Assembly (NCBI GenBank): GCA_031417395.1
Contig: JANOVM010000004.1
Span: 81,150-145,149, forward strand
Source of the DNA: JADKIH01 sp031417395
GTDB lineage: Bacteria; Bacteroidota; Bacteroidia; AKYH767-A; 2013-40CM-41-45
Reading direction: 5' to 3'
Length of the DNA stretch: 64,000 nucleotides
Part shown: piece after piece, positions 58,844 to 64,000 of the stretch
Position numbering within the stretch: the first letter of the stretch is position 1
How the letters are laid out: the number at the start of each line of letters is the position of its first letter
Translations under genes and position numbers: made by a program
The notes under the pieces: model-generated
Database searches by the model: none
The model's input: the letters and a program-made list of their open reading frames with translations, nothing else
What the model was told of the DNA's origin: nothing

Positions 58844-61801
58844 ATGAAAACAATAAAGCTACTATTTGTAGTCTTTTCTGCATTTATTTTTAATCTGAAT
58901 TCCTCCTCTCAATCTTCAGTTCTTTCAACGGGTGATTGGTATAAATTATCCGTGAAAAAAGAAGGCATTTATTGCATTACAAAAACGGACCTCATTGCAT
59001 TGGGAATAAACATAAATTCAATCGACCCAAGAAACCTGGCAATTTATGGTAATCGTGCCGGTATGCTTCCGGTACAAAATAATGTAACCCACGCTGATGA
59101 CCTGAAAGAACTTGCAATTGTAGTAAAAGGTGAATCGGATGGAAGTTTTGATGCAGGTGATACTTTGTTTTTTTACGGTGAATCATCTGTTCAAATTAAA
59201 ATCGATTCAATTAACAAAAGATTTTATCACACATCGAATATATATAGCGATTCCGTATCCTATTTTCTGACTATTGGAAGTTCGCCGGGAAAAAGAATTC
59301 AAACAAGAGCAAGTTTTCCATCCTTTACCAACACTACGAATAAGTACACGGATTATGAATGTCATGAAATCGATTCTATAAATTTTCTACACTCAGGAAA
59401 AAAATGGTATGGAGAATCTATTGCAGCGCAATCTTCATTAGCCTTTAACTTCGACGATACGAATATCTCAGCAATAGATACTGCTTACATTCACCTCGAA
59501 TCTTTGGAAAGATCACTAGTTGGAAATGGCACAGTAAATTTATTTGCTTTTGGAATAAGCAAAAGCATTGCTTTTAATTATGTTGGAAGTTCTGTCGTTG
59601 ATCCTTATGGAGTTCAAACAACAATCAATAATGAGATACCTTCGCCTTTTCCCTCCGCTATTATCAGAGTAGATTTAAATTCTACAGATACTGCAGCCTT
59701 ATGTTGGATCGATTATTTAGAGTTAAATTTTACCCGAATCCTGATTTTGTACAAGTCGCAGCAAATATTTTCTGATTTACGTTCAGTTTCTCAAGGTGCT
59801 GTTACGAAATTTAATATTGGAAATGCCCATGCAACTCTGCAAATATGGGACATTACAGATCCATTAAATGTAGTTCAACAACAATTTACTACAAGCTTAT
59901 CGAATGCAGAATTTAATGTTGATAATGATTCTGTCAGGAAATTTTTAGCTTTTGACAGTCAAACTTATTTCACACCCGTTTTCACCGGACAAATTCCAAA
60001 TCAAAACCTTCATGCTTTATCACAGGCAAATATGATTATTATTACTGATAATCGTTTTCATACTGAAGCTCAAACACTGGCAAATTTTCATCAGTCGCAT
60101 GACAATCTTAATACAATTGTTGCAGATGTCGATCAAATCTACAACGAGTATTCTACAGGCGTTCAGGACATAGTTGGCATAAGAGATTTCATCAGACAAA
60201 TTTTTCAACGCTCTGCAGCTGCAAATGATTCTTTAAAATATTTATTGCTTTTCGGGCAGGCTTCGTATGATTACAGAGGTCGATTGGGAAGTTTTACAAG
60301 CCTAATTCCAACCTATGAATCAGACGGTTCAATTAGTCTAACCCAGTCCTTTAACTCAGATAATTTTTTTGGATGTATGAGCAATTCCGCTTCTGATAAA
60401 TCTAGCGACATCAGTGAAATTGGAATAGGCAGAATACCGGTAAGAAATCAAGCTGAAGCATCCGTAATTAATAAAATCATTAATTATAGTACAACAGGAA
60501 CATTAGGCCCCTGGAGAAAAAAACTTATTGCTGCTGCAGACGATGGATATTACAATACTTTTCTTACGCAGGCAGATACACTTATAGAGAGAATTGAAAA
60601 CCAAAGCTGCATTTGGGATATAAATAAAGTCTATTTTGACTCATACGTTCAGGATACTACCGGTCCATATCCAACATACCCTGATGTAACCAATGATCTT
60701 AAATATTGTATTGAAAACGGTTCATTAAGTATTAATTATAGCGGATTCGGCAGTGAAACTGAAATGTCTGATGAAAATGTTTTAGATATACAATATTTGC
60801 AAAATGTTAAAAACACAAACCTTCCTTTGTTTATTGAAACTTCTGCATACGCCAATCGATTTGATGATCCTTCAATTCTCTCCGCGGGACAAGTAATAAC
60901 CCTTAATGATTCAGGAGCCGGTATTGGAGTGATAAGTTCCGGAAGACTTACATTTTCTTCCTCCAGTTTCAACTTTCACAAGGTCATTAACAGATATCTT
61001 TATTCCAGGTACAATAATGAATATCTAAGAATAGGAGAAATTTTTAAGAAAGTAAAGCAAGATTATTATAATGATCCACTTATTGCTTCCATTTGCTTAT
61101 TAGGTGATCCTGCCGTACGATTAAATTATCCTAAGGATGATATTGTGACGACTTCAATTAATGGTCATACACCTACCGGAACTGATACACTTAATCCCGG
61201 ACAGTTGCTTCAAATTGCAGGAGAGATTCACGACAATACCGGCAGTCTGATACCCTCATTTAATGGCACCTTGTATTTAACACTGTTTGATCAAAAGTCA
61301 GAACATTTAACTCTTGCCAATGATTCGGGCTCTATAGTAACTCATTTTTTTGAATGGGATGATACGCTTTATTCAGACACTGCTTTAGTCATTAACGGCA
61401 TGTTTAATGAAAGCTTTTATCTTCCTTGGTCGCTTGATTCAGGAATTGGAATTGGCAAAATTAGTTACTATGCGGAAAACGGTCAATCAGATGCTTCCGG
61501 TTGCTTTAATAACTTTTTATGTAAAAACCTTAATGTTGGCATTGAGGAAATAAATGCAGCTTCGGTTCGGTATTTTCCTAATCCGGCTTTCGACCGAATT
61601 AACTTTGAAATAACAGGTATACCTGTCAACAATTTCGCTTTTACATTATTTGATACCGAGGGACGTATTGTACGTAAAGAATTCATCAATCAGAATTCAT
61701 TTACTATTAAAAAGAATTTGCAGGCATCAGGCTTTTTTATCTTTGAGGTAGTGGATACTAAAAAGCATTTGATAAAAAGGGGGAAATTTATTTTCGAATA
61801 A
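58844..61801 (+). CDS. PorU-like C25-family protein with substituted catalytic residues
   Basis: A 985-residue protein with a signal peptide (MKTIKLLFVVFSAFIFNLNS), a long N-terminal region, a C25-like domain and a T9SS-type tail (YFPNPAFDRINFEITGIP ... KHLIKRGKFIFE). The C25 core is recognisable (LINYSGFGSETEMSDENVL and LPLFIETSAYANRFDDPS). However, the histidine of GHG is phenylalanine (F635) and the cysteine expected at the SxC/TxC position is tyrosine (Y669). The family resemblance is to PorU, the sortase-like protein that attaches T9SS cargo. It is likely inactive as a peptidase and may be a binding or regulatory form. Confidence 0.82.
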   Translation: MKTIKLLFVVFSAFIFNLNSSSQSSVLSTGDWYKLSVKKEGIYCITKTDLIALGININSIDPRNLAIYGNRAGMLPVQNNVTHADDLKELAIVVKGESDGSFDAGDTLFFYGESSVQIKIDSINKRFYHTSNIYSDSVSYFLTIGSSPGKRIQTRASFPSFTNTTNKYTDYECHEIDSINFLHSGKKWYGESIAAQSSLAFNFDDTNISAIDTAYIHLESLERSLVGNGTVNLFAFGISKSIAFNYVGSSVVDPYGVQTTINNEIPSPFPSAIIRVDLNSTDTAALCWIDYLELNFTRILILYKSQQIFSDLRSVSQGAVTKFNIGNAHATLQIWDITDPLNVVQQQFTTSLSNAEFNVDNDSVRKFLAFDSQTYFTPVFTGQIPNQNLHALSQANMIIITDNRFHTEAQTLANFHQSHDNLNTIVADVDQIYNEYSTGVQDIVGIRDFIRQIFQRSAAANDSLKYLLLFGQASYDYRGRLGSFTSLIPTYESDGSISLTQSFNSDNFFGCMSNSASDKSSDISEIGIGRIPVRNQAEASVINKIINYSTTGTLGPWRKKLIAAADDGYYNTFLTQADTLIERIENQSCIWDINKVYFDSYVQDTTGPYPTYPDVTNDLKYCIENGSLSINYSGFGSETEMSDENVLDIQYLQNVKNTNLPLFIETSAYANRFDDPSILSAGQVITLNDSGAGIGVISSGRLTFSSSSFNFHKVINRYLYSRYNNEYLRIGEIFKKVKQDYYNDPLIASICLLGDPAVRLNYPKDDIVTTSINGHTPTGTDTLNPGQLLQIAGEIHDNTGSLIPSFNGTLYLTLFDQKSEHLTLANDSGSIVTHFFEWDDTLYSDTALVINGMFNESFYLPWSLDSGIGIGKISYYAENGQSDASGCFNNFLCKNLNVGIEEINAASVRYFPNPAFDRINFEITGIPVNNFAFTLFDTEGRIVRKEFINQNSFTIKKNLQASGFFIFEVVDTKKHLIKRGKFIFE

Positions 61802-61877
61802 ATAAGTAATCGAGAATGATTAATTTATGGAATTACTATTTGAAATGTAAATTAAGAAAATAATATGTTCTTCATTA

Positions 61878-63377
61878 TTATTTTAGAACAGTAAATTTAA
61901 CAGAAGAATAATACACTCCTTTTACAAAAAACGAAACCGTATACAACCCCTGACAAAATTTCGAAACTTCGATTGTATTATCTGTCACCTGTTTTTCAAA
62001 TACAATTTTGCCTGTGAAATCAAATATTTTTACAACTGGTTTTTCTTCTAAATAATTGCTAGTGCTAAAATAGATTTTGTCTCTTGCAGGATTAGGAAAA
62101 ACTGTAAATGCACTTTTTTCATGTATTCGAATTCCATTGGGTAAACCCAATGTATCACAAATAGAACCACCGAGGGCCGGCATGTCGTAATAAGGATTGT
62201 TTGGTAAACCTACGTATGTTCTTTTTCCGCCTAAATAGAAACTGTATGGCTGGTAGTTGCAACCAAGGCCCAATATATTTGGGTCATTGATTGCGCTTAA
62301 GTTCATGTTGTATGAATTATAGACTGAATCAGCATATGGGAAAGAATTAATTGTGCCATCATAATATAATGTACTTCTGTATATCTTTCCATCAATTGCC
62401 AATTTTAGATCACTTCCTGAATAAAGTGGATAATTTATAGAATCCAAAATAATTTTTGAGTTATAAATATTAGATGAAGTGAGATTAAATTGAAATAAAT
62501 ATGTATGAGTATCTCCTGTTGAAACGTATAGTAAAGAGTCATTTGGGGAAAATTCTGCTCCCCAAAAAAAGTCCTGTGTTGAATTAATTTCAGGGTGAAT
62601 TACTTTCAAATTTGATAAGTTACCTGAACATCTATCGAAATCATATATTTCCATAAGTCCCCAATGATTCCAGATCAACAATTTATCGCCTTTGTTATTA
62701 TATTTAAACCCGATTCCATTGCTAATACTTAGTGAACCAATATTTTGATCAGGATAATGTTGAATACCTATTGGTGAAATCAAATATTTATGAAATGTAT
62801 TCTGAGGGTTATTTCCACTTGTCCTAAATATTAGCCACCAATCGCGACCATTTCCGCTTTTAATTTCTGTTAATCCGCCAGAAATTTTTTCTCCATTCAA
62901 ACTATCAATTAAAACATTTTTTGAAATCACTTTCCCAAATCCGTTGTTATATGAAAGGTCAATTACAGAATAATAAAGTTCACCATTCGTTGTTACGCCG
63001 GTATGAAATAAATAAAATTGATTAGTATTAATAAAATTTGGCATAATTACAATTTCACGATACCAGCCTCGACCCACTATAGAATCTCCATTTTCCATCA
63101 CTTCATTATTTTTATTATATACTACACCTAATTTATCATACCCAGAATAAAATGCAGGCAAATAAAAAGTATTACAATAAAATAAAAGATTTCCTGTTGA
63201 ATCAGCTATTGAACATGCCGTTCCACGCGAGCGAGTTGCACACCATGATACTTGGGGAGGTTGTTGATTGAAGTCTATTTGTGCGCTATCTCCGAAACAC
63301 CAAACAGCATCTCTTCTTGCCTGCGAGTAGCAATTATCTGATAAAACGAATAAAATCACAACAAATATTATTTTCAT
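61878..63377 (-). CDS. Secreted protein with T9SS type A sorting domain (paralogue 1)
   Basis: A 499-residue protein with a signal peptide (MKIIFVVILFVLSDNCYSQA). A propeller-like domain follows (DAVWCFGDSAQIDFNQQPPQ; DSLLYVSTGDTHTYLFQFNL; LAIDGKIYRS). It ends in a T9SS sorting domain (FPNPARDKIYFSTSNYLEEK ... YSSVKFTVLK). Such proteins are common surface or secreted repeats in this group. A near-identical C-terminal copy begins 42 bases upstream (63420-64000), so these are tandem paralogues. Confidence 0.85.
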   Translation of the reverse strand: MKIIFVVILFVLSDNCYSQARRDAVWCFGDSAQIDFNQQPPQVSWCATRSRGTACSIADSTGNLLFYCNTFYLPAFYSGYDKLGVVYNKNNEVMENGDSIVGRGWYREIVIMPNFINTNQFYLFHTGVTTNGELYYSVIDLSYNNGFGKVISKNVLIDSLNGEKISGGLTEIKSGNGRDWWLIFRTSGNNPQNTFHKYLISPIGIQHYPDQNIGSLSISNGIGFKYNNKGDKLLIWNHWGLMEIYDFDRCSGNLSNLKVIHPEINSTQDFFWGAEFSPNDSLLYVSTGDTHTYLFQFNLTSSNIYNSKIILDSINYPLYSGSDLKLAIDGKIYRSTLYYDGTINSFPYADSVYNSYNMNLSAINDPNILGLGCNYQPYSFYLGGKRTYVGLPNNPYYDMPALGGSICDTLGLPNGIRIHEKSAFTVFPNPARDKIYFSTSNYLEEKPVVKIFDFTGKIVFEKQVTDNTIEVSKFCQGLYTVSFFVKGVYYSSVKFTVLK

Positions 63378-63384
63378 AAAAAAT

Positions 63385-63409
63385 GCCGGATATCCAAAGA
63401 ATATCCGGC
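63385..63409 (-). terminator. Terminator between tandem paralogues
   Basis: Perfect stem GCCGGATAT / ATATCCGGC with a 7-base loop, followed on the minus strand by ATTTTTTA that runs into the next ATG. Confidence 0.75.
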
Positions 63410-63419
63410 GTATTAACTA

Positions 63420-64000
63420 TTATTTTAGAACAGATATTTTAGCTGTGGAATAATACACTCCTTTTACAAAAAACGAAACCGAATACAACCCCTGACTAAA
63501 TTTCGAAACTTCGATTGTATTATCGGTCACCTGTTTTTCAAATACAATTTTGCCTGTGAAATCAAATATTTTTACAACAGGTTTTTCATCTAAATAATTG
63601 CTAGCGCTAAAATAGATTTTGTCTGTTGCAGGATTAGGAAAAACTGTAAAAGCACTTTTTTTAGGTATTCGAATTCCATTGGGTAAACCCAATGTATCAC
63701 AAACAGAACCGCCAAGGGCTGGCATGTCGTAGTATGGGTTGTTAGGGAGACCTAAATACGTTCTTTTGCCACCTAAATAGAAACTATAAGGCTGGTAATT
63801 GCAACCTAACCCTGGAACGTTTGGGTCATTAATTACGCTGAGGTTCATATTGTAATTATTATATACGGAATCAGGGTATGGGAAAAAATAACTTACACCG
63901 GTTATGAAAGGTTTGCTCCTGTATATTTTTCCATCAATTGCAAGTTTCAAGTCACTCCCTGATGTTATGGGGAAGCTAAAAGAATCCAGAAGAATTTTTG
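63420..64000 (-). CDS. Tandem paralogue of the preceding secreted protein (N-terminus outside window)
   Basis: The frame is open at the right edge of the window, so only about 190 C-terminal residues are seen. They match the 61878-63377 product closely (LAIDGKIYRS, GLGCNYQPYSFYLGGKRTY, YYDMPALGGSVCDTLGLP, FPNPATDKIYFSASNYLDEK), with few substitutions. It carries the same T9SS tail, so it is exported too. A recent tandem duplication is likely. Confidence 0.85.
   Translation of the reverse strand, partial: KILLDSFSFPITSGSDLKLAIDGKIYRSKPFITGVSYFFPYPDSVYNNYNMNLSVINDPNVPGLGCNYQPYSFYLGGKRTYLGLPNNPYYDMPALGGSVCDTLGLPNGIRIPKKSAFTVFPNPATDKIYFSASNYLDEKPVVKIFDFTGKIVFEKQVTDNTIEVSKFSQGLYSVSFFVKGVYYSTAKISVLK

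Overview
The window reads as a chromosome segment of a low-GC member of the Bacteroidota, probably an uncultured environmental lineage. Four kinds of evidence point there. Several secreted proteins end in type IX secretion (T9SS) sorting domains. Two proteins belong to the gingipain/PorU C25 family, and a GldA-type ABC ATPase is present. Promoter-like boxes follow the Bacteroidota TAnnTTTG pattern. The gene order birA-rsfS-ftsH-LUD-DUF2007-cdsA-(gdh)-psd is familiar from this phylum.

Layout. Bases 1-3.6 kb hold two secreted proteins. Bases 3.6-11 kb hold a housekeeping block: biotin ligase, ribosome silencing factor, FtsH, and phosphatidylethanolamine synthesis (cdsA, psd) with a glutamate dehydrogenase between them. 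Bases 11-17.3 kb hold urocanate hydratase with a DUF5522 mini-gene, a PLP enzyme, a glucosaminidase with LysM domains, and hypotheticals. At 18.07 kb a tRNA-Val is followed by an island of about 6.4 kb. Its right end repeats the tRNA 3' end and the start of a GIY-YIG gene. The island carries small lipoproteins, a PLD-like protein, a truncated trypsin-like protein, TPR and MORN proteins, and decayed HTH, IS21 and IS200-type remnants. Just outside it is an AbiE-type antitoxin whose toxin partner is a pseudogene.

Bases 26-36 kb are core again: a cupredoxin, a metal-ion ABC system without its ATPase, folC, and a TonB/ExbB/ExbD cluster. Bases 36.7-41.6 kb hold the most interesting module: a five-gene, tightly packed unit consisting of an HTH controller, a BsuBI/PstI-like adenine methyltransferase, a BsuBI/PstI-like endonuclease, a stand-alone DUF262 protein and a RelA/SpoT-domain protein. 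A perfect palindrome just upstream of the controller may be its operator. I infer that a Type II restriction system has been extended by a DUF262 sensor and a nucleotide-synthetase effector.

Bases 41.8-56.3 kb hold a C25 peptidase, dtd/mazG-like, rsgA, gldA, metK behind a SAM-II-like riboswitch, a TlpA-like protein, a penicillin acylase, era, an initiator tRNA, der and a tRNA-Arg. Bases 57-64 kb hold large secreted T9SS proteins. One is a PorU-like protein in which both catalytic positions appear substituted. Two others are near-identical tandem paralogues, the last cut by the window edge.

All calls come from reading the sequence and recalling families. No database search was run.
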